Notes: a model not told the origin generated them from the sequence alone. Counted from the stretch's first letter, positions 44,348 through 51,501 are shown. The stretch is DNA of 64,000 nt from Flavobacterium orientale (GCF_014638005.1 NZ_BMFG01000001.1:326421-390420); one strand, 5' to 3'. Made by a program: numbers and translations.

Positions 44348-44440
44348 GCAACAACCCAACTTTCAACTGAAAACCAAATAACGACAAACGTCCTGATTTT
44401 GCTTCTGCCTAGGCTGATCGGGGCAAACAAAATCAGGCAG
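44348..44440. repeat. Dispersed repeat family C, copy 1
   Basis: About 92 bp nearly identical to copy 2 at 47119. It contains a perfect inverted repeat CCTGATTTTG/CAAAATCAGG (44392-44401 and 44428-44437) around a GC-rich centre. It lies between the end of the barstar gene and repeat A copy 3. Confidence 0.9.
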
Positions 44441-44499
44441 TTTTTAAAAACACATGCGCTTCTCTCATGAACCAAGTCAATCAGCACAATTGTATTATA

Positions 44500-45000
44500 T
44501 TATTTTTTCCTGTTTTTATTTAGCCATTCACTTCCATTCCAACTTGGACTTATTCCTCCTAAATTTGAAAAATCCAAATCAGGATTGTCAGATTGAACAA
44601 GTCCAATGAGTTTTTGCCCGCTTAAAAGCCAAACTCGTGATTCTCCTGTAATGATATCAAGAATTGCTTCAGCAAACTTTCCGTCTTCTTCCACAAAATG
44701 GTCATAACGTCTAAAAACTAAAATAAGTCCTTTATATCTTTTATTGTACATATCAGTCAGACAGTCAGCAAAAGCATTTAGATTTTCTCCATAATAATCG
44801 GGAAAGTTAAGAGCGACTTTTAAATGCTGATGTGCGTTTTTGCTGTTCCAATTCCTACAATTCATTTCTATAATTTCAAAATTGTTATTGGAAAACCAAA
44901 TCAAATCTTCGTCAAGAATCCCATTTTTGAAATATTTACAAATCGGTCCATGTCTCAGAATTTCAATATCTTTTTCTATTTTATCTTCTTTCGATTCCAT
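44500..45000 (-). CDS. Barstar (barnase inhibitor) family protein
   Basis: Cytoplasmic immunity-type protein, no signal peptide. The barstar core is clear: FEIIEMNCRNW, then LKVALNFPDYYGENLNAFAD and CLTDMY (about 57-82) matching the Y-x-G-x-N-L-x-A-x-x-D-C-L-T motif, followed by LILVFRRYDHF. An N-terminal about 30-residue extension and a C-terminal tail add to the usual about 90-aa core. Barstar proteins neutralise barnase-type RNases by blocking the active site. No RNase or secreted toxin gene is adjacent, so it is an orphan here. A TAAATTTG -7 box lies upstream. Confidence 0.9.
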   Translation of the reverse strand: MESKEDKIEKDIEILRHGPICKYFKNGILDEDLIWFSNNNFEIIEMNCRNWNSKNAHQHLKVALNFPDYYGENLNAFADCLTDMYNKRYKGLILVFRRYDHFVEEDGKFAEAILDIITGESRVWLLSGQKLIGLVQSDNPDLDFSNLGGISPSWNGSEWLNKNRKK

Positions 45001-45008
45001 TTTTATTT

Positions 45009-45016
45009 CAAATTTA
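45009..45016 (-). promoter_or_regulatory. -7 box of barstar gene (TAAATTTG on minus strand)
   Basis: Exact TAnnTTTG match on the minus strand 9-16 bp upstream of the barstar ATG. This spacing would leave a very short leader; no -33 TTG at the expected distance. Confidence 0.45.
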
Positions 45017-45059
45017 AGATTTGTTAATGATGCATTCTGCTCTCTTTGACCAAAGTAGC

Positions 45060-45542
45060 AAACGCTATTGTGCTGAGTTATTTTATTTTTAATAGTTTCA
45101 ATATTTTTTCATTCGCTTGTGTCGTGTAAATCGGTTGTGTCCAACCACCAGGTGATGGAGAGTTCAAAAAGCCGTATTTAATTTCTGAAACGAAACTGAA
45201 GAATACTATTTCACTTGATTCATTATACATTGCAGTAAAGTTTGATGTATTACCAATCAGTTCAATAACAAAATCAGGCGTTTCTCCCGAATAATTTTCT
45301 CTCGAAATTACGAACTCCAAATTTTTCCATAACTCGATTTCATTCTCTGTTAAAATACGAATCGGTCCATTATTAACTCTTATTTTCTTGATAGTTGATA
45401 GTTCAGTTCCTGTTAGTTTTACAGGCGGGTTTTTAATTCCGAAAAGCAGTAGTAATGCAATTCCAATTCCTAAAATTCCAGCTCCAATTTTATATGACGT
45501 TCTGATTTTCATTAAGATAGTGCAAATAATGGAAACGCTATT
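45060..45542. repeat. 10-bp direct repeats flanking a single gene (AAACGCTATT)
   Basis: AAACGCTATT occurs at 45060-45069 and 45533-45542, extending to 12 of 13 matches (nTG), and brackets the membrane-associated protein gene at both ends. It may mark a gene-sized insertion unit of 473 bp. The repeat is short enough to arise by chance in AT-rich DNA. Confidence 0.4.
45078..45512 (-). CDS. Unrecognised small membrane-anchored protein
   Basis: One N-terminal hydrophobic helix (about 8-25) in MKIRTSYKIGAGILGIGIAL, followed by about 115 residues of mixed strands exposed to the periplasm (IKKIRVNNGPIRILTENEIE, DFVIELIGNTSNFTAMYNES). No family recognised. Flanked by 10-bp direct repeats. Confidence 0.7.
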   Translation of the reverse strand: MKIRTSYKIGAGILGIGIALLLLFGIKNPPVKLTGTELSTIKKIRVNNGPIRILTENEIELWKNLEFVISRENYSGETPDFVIELIGNTSNFTAMYNESSEIVFFSFVSEIKYGFLNSPSPGGWTQPIYTTQANEKILKLLKIK

Positions 45543-45586
45543 TTGTTTTTAAAAGTCATTATGAATAAAGCTAACGTCCTCCCTCT

Positions 45587-45697
45587 GGCTATGGTTTGCT
45601 ACGTTGGTTAAGCAATAAAGTTAATAAATAAACACTAACCATTCACGAATGCGTAGTTTTTTCCGAAAGTAAAACTACGTAGCAGTGAACAATAGCC
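45587..45697. other. Noncoding three-way-junction-like structure
   Basis: A 203-bp spacer between two minus-strand genes can fold into a branched structure. Outer arms are GGCTAT..GTT..TGCTACG (45587-45603) and CGTAGC..AAC.ATAGCC (45678-45697). Inside are hairpin 1 TGGTTA/TAACCA (45605-45610, 45636-45641) and hairpin 2 CGTAGTTTT/AAAACTACG (45652-45660, 45671-45679). The outer stem and hairpin 2 share two bases, so they compete there. No RNA family is recognised. Confidence 0.5.
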
Positions 45698-45714
45698 TAT
45701 GTCGTGTGCTGGCA

Positions 45715-46215
45715 TTATTTTATTCTTGTTAGTTTTATTCTATAATCAAATTGGTCATTTCCGCTGTCAATCGGCTCAATTTTTGTCAGTTCGACAATTT
45801 TGAATTTGTCTTGAATTCCATTTACGTTTTTTAAGTAAACGAATATATTTTTATCTTTTTCCTCGACAAGAAATTCGTAATAGTCTTCATTTTTGGATGC
45901 CAACTTTGTTGGTGGTTCATTACAATAATCCGCAAATTCAAGTCGAAATTTATTCCACTCGTAGAAAGTCCAATTAATTATTTTACAATAATCTCTTTTA
46001 AAACTTCGAGCAGTTTTGAAAGTTAAAGTGTCTTGGGTTTTATAATCGTTTTCGGTGTTGTCATAAAACCAAGAATTAGTTGCATCTGATACATAATTTC
46101 TCGATTTGACTAATGTTTCCGTTAGCATTTTTTTCAATTCGCTTTTTAAAACAGATTGTCCAAATGACGATACACTCGTAAATATTAATATTATTATAAT
46201 CAGTTTAATTTTCAT
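45715..46215 (-). CDS. Unrecognised secreted protein, family B promoter
   Basis: Signal peptide (MKIKLIIIILIF to SSFGQ). The mature part is beta-rich with no recognised family; a Cys pair occurs in RSFKRDYCKI and ADYCNEPP. A longer frame would start at a TTG inside the -7 box of repeat B copy 1, so it would lie upstream of transcription; the ATG is used. Confidence 0.73.
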   Translation of the reverse strand: MKIKLIIIILIFTSVSSFGQSVLKSELKKMLTETLVKSRNYVSDATNSWFYDNTENDYKTQDTLTFKTARSFKRDYCKIINWTFYEWNKFRLEFADYCNEPPTKLASKNEDYYEFLVEEKDKNIFVYLKNVNGIQDKFKIVELTKIEPIDSGNDQFDYRIKLTRIK

Positions 46216-46251
46216 CGCAATTTTTTCTGCTTGCACATAACTACTAGATAT

Positions 46252-46384
46252 CCTCAAATATAACCAACTTTTCCATCCCTTTCAAAAAATACCCAAGCTT
46301 TTTCCTATGTATATCTCTAAAAAATACATTTCAATAATTTTACAATCAAAAAACTAAAAGAACCAAATAATCTGAAAAAAAACT
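46252..46384 (-). repeat. Dispersed repeat family B, copy 1 (promoter-bearing)
   Basis: On the minus strand TTTTTTG and TATATTTG are separated by 20 bp (46283-46289 and 46255-46262), matching the Bacteroidetes promoter consensus. About 120 bp further upstream remains homologous to copy 4, ending in A/C-rich low complexity. Confidence 0.9.
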
Positions 46385-46433
46385 AAAGATTAATAAACCC
46401 AAAAAGGATTAACCCCACTGTTGCCGGTAGGTT

Positions 46434-46961
46434 TTAAAAAGTTACACTTGTATATTCGGATGTACACCAATCAATTATTTTCCCTTGCTGATTAAATTCT
46501 ACAGTATAATATTTGCCGCTATTTTGATATTTCTCGTGCACTACGACGAAAATTCTATCTCGATAAGTTTTGGGATAATGAACAAACAATTTTGGAAAAT
46601 AACCACGATTCGACTTTTTTATTTTGAACTGTTTCCTGTCAATATTTTTTAAATCAAGATCCAACCTCATATCTTCAAAGCTTTTCCAATATTTCTTATA
46701 TTCTAGGATTTTTATACTGTCACGTTCTTTTGGAACGCTCATTTTTAAGCCATCGGATGGCAAATAAGTAATATGTTCGCTAGAATCATAGTTTAGAGAT
46801 TTAAATACAGTTATCTTTTTTTCTACTGGAAAGACTTTAAGAATACTTTCTTTGTAGAAGTCAAAAGCTAATTGTTCATAAAAAGGGTTTTCCGATTGAG
46901 AAAAACAATCAAGATTCAAAAACAGTAAAAGAAAAAGTGTATATACTATTTTGTTGTTCAT
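46434..46961 (-). CDS. Unrecognised secreted protein, family B promoter
   Basis: Signal peptide (ends near LDCFSQ) and about 150 residues with strands such as RDRIFVVVHEKYQNSG and KYYTVEFNQQGKIIDWCTSE, similar to NTF2-like or SnoaL-like folds but not assignable. The ATG giving MNNKIVYTLF is used; an upstream TTG falls before the predicted transcript start. Confidence 0.72.
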   Translation of the reverse strand: MNNKIVYTLFLLLFLNLDCFSQSENPFYEQLAFDFYKESILKVFPVEKKITVFKSLNYDSSEHITYLPSDGLKMSVPKERDSIKILEYKKYWKSFEDMRLDLDLKNIDRKQFKIKKSNRGYFPKLFVHYPKTYRDRIFVVVHEKYQNSGKYYTVEFNQQGKIIDWCTSEYTSVTF

Positions 46962-46989
46962 CTTTATACGGGTTTTAAAACTTCCAGGC

Positions 46990-47040
46990 AACTAGTAGGT
47001 GTCATCAAATATAACCAACTTTCAATCACCTACAAAATCA
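46990..47040 (-). repeat. Dispersed repeat family B, copy 2 (short)
   Basis: Inside the 353-bp gene-free stretch 46962-47314, which is filled by repeats B, D, C and E in that order. The -7 box TATATTTG (47006-47013) and TTG (47033-47035) are 19 bp apart on the minus strand. The ACTAGTAGnT-type segment before the box is shared with copies 1 and 3. Confidence 0.85.
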
Positions 47041-47053
47041 CTACCCACTTTGT

Positions 47054-47118
47054 CATCCGCAAGATGTCGAAGACGAAATTTTATCCCGCCGCGGTGGAAG
47101 GAACCTCCTACGAAGTAG
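47054..47118. repeat. Dispersed repeat family D, copy 1
   Basis: About 62 bp, nearly identical to copy 2 at 51502 (gtcgaagacgaaattttatc, then a GC-rich cccgccgcgg block). A hairpin CCTAC-GAA-GTAGG (47107-47119) closes it. GC content is far above the surroundings. Directly joined to repeat C. Confidence 0.9.
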
Positions 47119-47210
47119 GCAACAACCCAACTCTCAATTGAAAACCAAATAACGACAAACGTCCTGATTTTGCTTCTGCCGAGGCAGACTGGGGCAAACA
47201 AAATCAGGCA
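47119..47210. repeat. Dispersed repeat family C, copy 2
   Basis: Near-identical to copy 1. Inverted repeat CCTGATTTTG/CAAAATCAGG at 47163-47172 and 47199-47208 is unchanged, whereas the centre differs (cctaggctgatc versus ccgaggcagact). Confidence 0.9.
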
Positions 47211-47229
47211 ATTTATACATACACTCGGT

Positions 47230-47292
47230 GATGTGAGAGGCTCTCTCTGCTAATTTCAAGTAGGGCAGTCTACTTGATTAGCAGAATTTTTT
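47230..47292. repeat. Dispersed repeat family E, copy 1 (hairpin at gene end)
   Basis: Begins gatgtgagaggct and contains a long hairpin: CTGCTAAT-TT-CAAGTA pairs with TACTTGATTAGCAG (14 bp with a 2-base bulge, loop of 8). A T-run follows on the plus strand. It lies just past the 3' end of a minus-strand lipoprotein gene. Confidence 0.88.
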
Positions 47293-47314
47293 AAATACTA
47301 AATAGCTGAAGTAG

Positions 47315-47848
47315 TTAGTGAATCGAAAATGTACTTTTTTCAACATTAAACTTTATTCTTCTAACGCTAACTGAACACCAACCCAAAAAACAATTAATGA
47401 AATCTTGATCTAATTTTGTTTTAAAATTATAAGGATCATATTCAAAATTAAATTGTTGGATTAAAATAATTTTTTCATCGTTATTATTTACGTAGCCAAA
47501 AAACTGCTTATCAAAATTTACACTTTGTTTTGCTTCTTTTTTGACATCATTAATAAATGGTTCATAAAATTTTTCAGCTTTAATCCCTTTAGTAAATATT
47601 TCAAGATATTGTTTTGCCAGGTTATTGTTTATATATTCAACGTCTTTCAATTCTGGAGTAAAATAATTTTTAAAAATGTTTGACGAATCTTTTCTAAAAT
47701 TCATCTCGCAATATTCTTCTGTAAAAATAAAATTTGTTGAGCGTTTAAATTCAACTATTTTAACTAGTTTATTTTTATCATATGATTTTACCATGCTAGA
47801 TTTGCAACCAATTAAAATCAGGAAAAAAAATAAAAGTAAAAATTTCAT
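47315..47848 (-). CDS. Unrecognised lipoprotein, family B promoter
   Basis: Lipobox FLILIGC gives a lipidated Cys at about residue 15. The rest is lysine- and asparagine-rich with predicted helices and a beta C-terminus (FLGWCSVSVRRIKFNVEKSTF). No family. Repeat B copy 3 supplies its promoter and repeat E copy 1 lies at its 3' end. Confidence 0.73.
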   Translation of the reverse strand: MKFLLLFFFLILIGCKSSMVKSYDKNKLVKIVEFKRSTNFIFTEEYCEMNFRKDSSNIFKNYFTPELKDVEYINNNLAKQYLEIFTKGIKAEKFYEPFINDVKKEAKQSVNFDKQFFGYVNNNDEKIILIQQFNFEYDPYNFKTKLDQDFINCFLGWCSVSVRRIKFNVEKSTFSIH

Positions 47849-47884
47849 AGAAATATAATTTTGTCTTACGATTTACTATTTCTG

Positions 47885-47940
47885 CTAACTAGTAGATATC
47901 CTCAAATATAACCAACTTTTCATCCCTTTCAAAACAACCT
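47885..47940 (-). repeat. Dispersed repeat family B, copy 3 (promoter-bearing)
   Basis: -7 box TATATTTG (47903-47910) and TTG (47930-47932) with a 19-bp spacer on the minus strand, 55-62 bp upstream of the lipoprotein ATG. Shares ACTAGTAGATATCCTC with copy 1. Confidence 0.88.
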
Positions 47941-47949
47941 ATGCTAATT

Positions 47950-48002
47950 GATGTGAGAGGCTATCCTTGCTAATTTCTGGTAGTGCAGTTTACTCGATTC
48001 TA
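47950..48002. repeat. Dispersed repeat family E, copy 2 (decayed hairpin)
   Basis: Same gatgtgagaggct start and about 70% similarity to copy 1 over 55 bp, but the hairpin arms are partly mismatched (GCTAATTTC...CTCGATT). It lies just past the 3' end of the next minus-strand gene, the same relative position as copy 1. Confidence 0.8.
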
Positions 48003-48014
48003 CACCGTTTTTTT

Positions 48015-49061
48015 TCAATATAATGTTGGGTCAGTTATATATATATCTTTTCCACTAAAACTTAAATCTCGATAGAAAACATATTTAGAGTCAACAAAAT
48101 CAAACCTTATTTCTCTAAAAGCTTTCTTTAAAATCCGTCTGCATTTTTTGTAATCATTATCAAACATTCGTTCCCAAAATCCAATATCGACTTTCATACT
48201 TTTTAGTCGTCCTTTTTTATTAAAAGTCAGGCGATAATCATCAAAACAATCTAAATCTGCGGAATTTGGTATTAATCGGTTAAGTTCAAATTCCAAATAA
48301 TTGTCTATTGTGTCTTTTATGGTTTTTAAATATTCTCTCATTGGCTTATTCTTTTCACGCCATTCAAGTTGTTTTTCAGATAACTTGAACATTGTTATCC
48401 AACCATCAATTTTGTAAGATGCTCCTTTAGGTAGTTTATTTGTAAAACTTTCAAATGATGAGTCCAATTCTAAAATATTGGATATCGTGTCTTTCAGATT
48501 TTTAATTTCAGTCACATAATTAATACTATCATTTTGATTTTGCGGACAAGTGAAAGTTACACTTGATGTTTTATCTTTTATCTTGTACTTGAACTTTATA
48601 GAACCGCAGTCTAGCCAATTGAAATTCCAGTTTGATATTAAACTATCTGTTGGGATTTTATATGACTTTTTGTTTAATATGTACTCTCCAAGTTTTGAGG
48701 CTTTTAAGTCTGTGATCTTTATCTTATCAAACACATAATTCGTCGGTTCTGAATTGTAACCGTATTCTGTTTTGACTTCTTTTGTTTCTTGTATAAAATT
48801 TGTTATCTGACCAGAAAAACTCTCATTATTTTCTCTATACAAATCAACAATTTGCCCAGATTTAATATAACGGAAATGAAAATCATATTTCGAGTTTTCC
48901 AAAGGCAAAAGGTCAAAGTAATATTCGACTTGGATAAATTCTGTTAGATATGTCCAGCCAATATCTTCGTTCAAATTCTTACGTTCCAAATCATCTTGCG
49001 AGAATGAATTTAAACTCGTCAAAAGCAAAATTGTTAATATGTAGAATGTTGTTTGTTTCAA
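48015..49061 (-). CDS. Unrecognised secreted protein, probable TTG start
   Basis: I place the start at an internal TTG giving MKQTTFYILTILLLTSLNSFSQ-like signal peptide, because the longest frame begins at a TTG that is itself part of the -7 box of repeat B copy 4. The mature protein (about 325 aa) is beta-rich with no recognised family, and has a helical C-terminal region (RMFDNDYKKCRRILKKAFRE). Largest of the accessory genes. Confidence 0.72.
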   Translation of the reverse strand: MKQTTFYILTILLLTSLNSFSQDDLERKNLNEDIGWTYLTEFIQVEYYFDLLPLENSKYDFHFRYIKSGQIVDLYRENNESFSGQITNFIQETKEVKTEYGYNSEPTNYVFDKIKITDLKASKLGEYILNKKSYKIPTDSLISNWNFNWLDCGSIKFKYKIKDKTSSVTFTCPQNQNDSINYVTEIKNLKDTISNILELDSSFESFTNKLPKGASYKIDGWITMFKLSEKQLEWREKNKPMREYLKTIKDTIDNYLEFELNRLIPNSADLDCFDDYRLTFNKKGRLKSMKVDIGFWERMFDNDYKKCRRILKKAFREIRFDFVDSKYVFYRDLSFSGKDIYITDPTLY

Positions 49062-49081
49062 ATTGCGTAGAACGGGAGTGT

Positions 49082-49210
49082 TCAACAAATATAACCAACT
49101 TTTCCCTCCCTTTCAAAAAATACCCAAGCTTTTTCCTATGTATATCTCTAAAAAACACAAATCAATAACGTTATAATCAATAAACTAAAGAATCAAATAA
49201 TCTAAAAAAC
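49082..49210 (-). repeat. Dispersed repeat family B, copy 4 (promoter-bearing, long)
   Basis: -7 box TATATTTG (49086-49093) and TTG (49114-49116) with a 20-bp spacer on the minus strand. Homologous to copy 1 for about 120 bp, ending in A/C-rich repeats of aaactaaaagaa. It opens the 381-bp gene-free stretch 49062-49442. Confidence 0.9.
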
Positions 49211-49309
49211 CAAAAAACTAAAAGAACTAAAAAAATCAATAAACTAAAGAATCATAAACTTCCCAAAAACAAACAAAAAGTACCACACCAAAATAAAAAT
49301 TCAAACAGT

Positions 49310-49362
49310 AATCCCGCAAAATGGCGAAGACAAAATTTTATTTGCCATGCTAGAAGTAACCC
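49310..49362. repeat. Dispersed repeat family D, copy 3 (degenerate)
   Basis: About 53 bp alignable with copies 1 and 2 (gcgaagacaaaattttattt) but with many substitutions and without the closing hairpin. It follows B copy 4 in the same B-then-D order as at 47 kb. Confidence 0.65.
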
Positions 49363-49383
49363 CAATATACTAAACACCAAACC

Positions 49384-49419
49384 AAAATCGCTACCCTTTC
49401 AAAAAAAGATAGCGATTTT
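49384..49419 (-). terminator. Terminator-like hairpin after the T9SS beta-helix gene
   Basis: AAAATCGCTA/TAGCGATTTT, 10 bp perfect with a 16-base loop, about 25 bp past the minus-strand stop. The following T-run is short. Confidence 0.65.
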
Positions 49420-49442
49420 AGTACTTGTAAAAGGGATGATAT

Positions 49443-51311
49443 TTAATTTACTAAAAATTTTGTACCAGTTGAAGCCCTATCGTTTAGAATTCTGATGAAA
49501 TACATGCCCGGACTTAATGAAGCAATAGCTATACTAATCTCTTCATTAATCGGAAGGCTGTTTTGTGAAGATAAAACTCGCTGGCCTAGTTGGTCATAAA
49601 TTTCATAGCTTATAGGATTTCCGGTAAAATAGTTAGAACGAATGTTGATGACCTCACGACTTGGATTAGGATAAAGCATCAAAGTAGAAGCACTAAAGCT
49701 AGAAATTGACAAGAATTCCGTTCCTTCATAGGCTCCTAAAAATGTTTCGGGTGTTGCTCGGAGATTAGAAAGAATGTCTACGGGTACAGCGGCCAAATTA
49801 GGGCCTAAATAAGCGTCGCTAGTTACTAGATTCTCATTAAAACTTAAATCACCTGAAGCGGCATTGGTAAAGACTGGTAAGAAATTAACGCTGTTTGAAT
49901 TGGTTTCAGAAAAGATAATAAAATCGGCTAGATTGTTTGAAAACTGTTCTGTACCGCCAAGTTCTCTACCAATTCCGCCTAAGTAGCCATTCGTACCATC
50001 TGCAAACAAGTTGTTGTTATTTGAAATTAAAAAGCCACGAGTGGTATTACCATCTACTAGTGCATAGGATTTATAAGGGGAAGTCGAAGCTGAAATTCGG
50101 TTGACAATAATATTATTGAACACTTCGGCGGGAAATTGTCCTGTAGAACCGCCCGATAAATTCACCCCCGCAGTGCTGTAAGTTACAGGATTCTCTAAGT
50201 CTAAATAAACCGAATTATGTAAAACTCTCGCCAAACCATTGTTGCCTGATTGGCTAAAAATCCAAATCCCGGTAATGGTGAAACTTGGGTCTGTTGTAGA
50301 GGCTACAAAGTTACTTCTTTTGAGTCCTGATATCTTGTTGTTAGTAATTAAAGTAGTTTCTCCCAGAAAGGTGCTGGATCTAATACCAAACACCAAACCA
50401 TTAGAACCCTCATATTCAATATTGTTAATAAAATTTCCACTGACTATGCCGGAACAGGAATCCAAGCTAATTCCTGCGGTGGATACAGGAAGTGCAGGAG
50501 CTGAATTAAAATTTTGAATACTTTGGATTACGTTATTATTAATAACCATATTGCGTCCCCCCAGAGCATTGATGGCCAAAGCTCCGCTACTTAAATCATG
50601 TCCCAAACTTAAATTGGCTCCAAAGGTAGAGTTGATTACTTGGTTGTTGAAATCAGATTGTGTGATTTGACCAAATAAATTGGCAGCACATCTAAACTGA
50701 ATACCCCAAGAGGCATTATCTACGCTAATGTTGTCAATAATATTATTACTGTTAGAAGCCGCTACCGATTGAGCTAAGGAAGAGAAAAAGATTCCACGCG
50801 TAGCAACAATAGGTCTTGCACCGTTCGCTCCTAACGTAATGGCTGTGTTTTTTATGATGTTGTGGGTGCATCCCACTGTAGCAGACCCCTGAAAGTAAAT
50901 ACCATATTCAATTACTGCAGTAGTGGTACTAACATCAACAAGCGTTAAACCATCAAAAGTAATATAACTTAAGGAATTGATTCTAATTAAGGCGTCGTTG
51001 TTGGCACTGGTACCTATAGCTTCGATTGTTACCGTTCCGGGTGTAGCCATAAAAGTAAGTCGATTGTTTTCCGCAAGTCCGCTAATGTTTTCTAAGACAA
51101 AATTTTCGCTATAAACACCCGGTTGTATACTAAAGGTAACGCCGCCTTGACCTACTCCTTCAGTTTGCAATTCGGATATCGCTGCCGCAAAGGTTGCATA
51201 ATCTGCTCCATTGGGTCCAATGGTAAGGGTTCCCGTGAGTGCTTGTGCCGTGAGTGAATTAGAACTCAAAAAGACGAATAGCAATGTTATCACTTGGTAA
51301 ATTTTCTTCAT
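49443..51311 (-). CDS. Secreted parallel beta-helix protein with T9SS type A sorting domain
   Basis: Signal peptide (ends near SNSLTAQA), then about 500 residues of right-handed beta-helix-type repeats marked by N-x-I-x-N/D-N turns (for example RNMVINNNVIQSIQN, SGIVSGNFINNIEYEG, HNSVYLDLENPVTYS). The C-terminal about 80 residues form the T9SS type A signal (LMLYPNPSREVINIRS, YEIYDQLGQRVL, GMYFIRIL, GTKFLV). Beta-helix proteins often bind or degrade polysaccharides; no lyase catalytic residues were recognised. Surface location is predicted. Confidence 0.88.
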   Translation of the reverse strand: MKKIYQVITLLFVFLSSNSLTAQALTGTLTIGPNGADYATFAAAISELQTEGVGQGGVTFSIQPGVYSENFVLENISGLAENNRLTFMATPGTVTIEAIGTSANNDALIRINSLSYITFDGLTLVDVSTTTAVIEYGIYFQGSATVGCTHNIIKNTAITLGANGARPIVATRGIFFSSLAQSVAASNSNNIIDNISVDNASWGIQFRCAANLFGQITQSDFNNQVINSTFGANLSLGHDLSSGALAINALGGRNMVINNNVIQSIQNFNSAPALPVSTAGISLDSCSGIVSGNFINNIEYEGSNGLVFGIRSSTFLGETTLITNNKISGLKRSNFVASTTDPSFTITGIWIFSQSGNNGLARVLHNSVYLDLENPVTYSTAGVNLSGGSTGQFPAEVFNNIIVNRISASTSPYKSYALVDGNTTRGFLISNNNNLFADGTNGYLGGIGRELGGTEQFSNNLADFIIFSETNSNSVNFLPVFTNAASGDLSFNENLVTSDAYLGPNLAAVPVDILSNLRATPETFLGAYEGTEFLSISSFSASTLMLYPNPSREVINIRSNYFTGNPISYEIYDQLGQRVLSSQNSLPINEEISIAIASLSPGMYFIRILNDRASTGTKFLVN

Positions 51312-51501
51312 GATATTAAATTTTATGATTTAAGGCAAATTAGTTCTTTACTGCCCAAATTCAGTTAAATTGAATTTAAAAAATGTTAAGAAAAAACCAA
51401 TTAACTTTTGTTGAGCGTTGCACATCCTAACCTTTTTGTCATCAATCATCAATAAAATCACCATCAGCCTTACACCAATTTTATTATCCACATCTCCTCT
51501 A

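Noticed and set aside
44392..44437. Repeat C inverted repeat as a terminator of the barstar gene
   Set aside because: It lies downstream of the barstar stop, but no T-run follows on the minus strand, and the same element is found 2.7 kb away in another context.
45571..45711. attC-like recombination site
   Set aside because: The branched fold is attractive, but the inverted ends do not carry the conserved core triplets, and the outer arm pairing is imperfect.
47054..47150. Repeat D as a remnant of a coding gene
   Set aside because: One frame through D and the start of C is open for about 30 codons in copy 1, but the other copies do not keep the frame past the unit and the covarying hairpin speaks for a structural role.
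41708..49442. Integron gene-cassette array
   Set aside because: The layout of single genes with repeated junctions suggested it, but I found no integrase gene in the window and no matching attC core sites (GTTRRRY/RYYYAAC pairs) at the junctions. The cassette idea is kept only as a general analogy.
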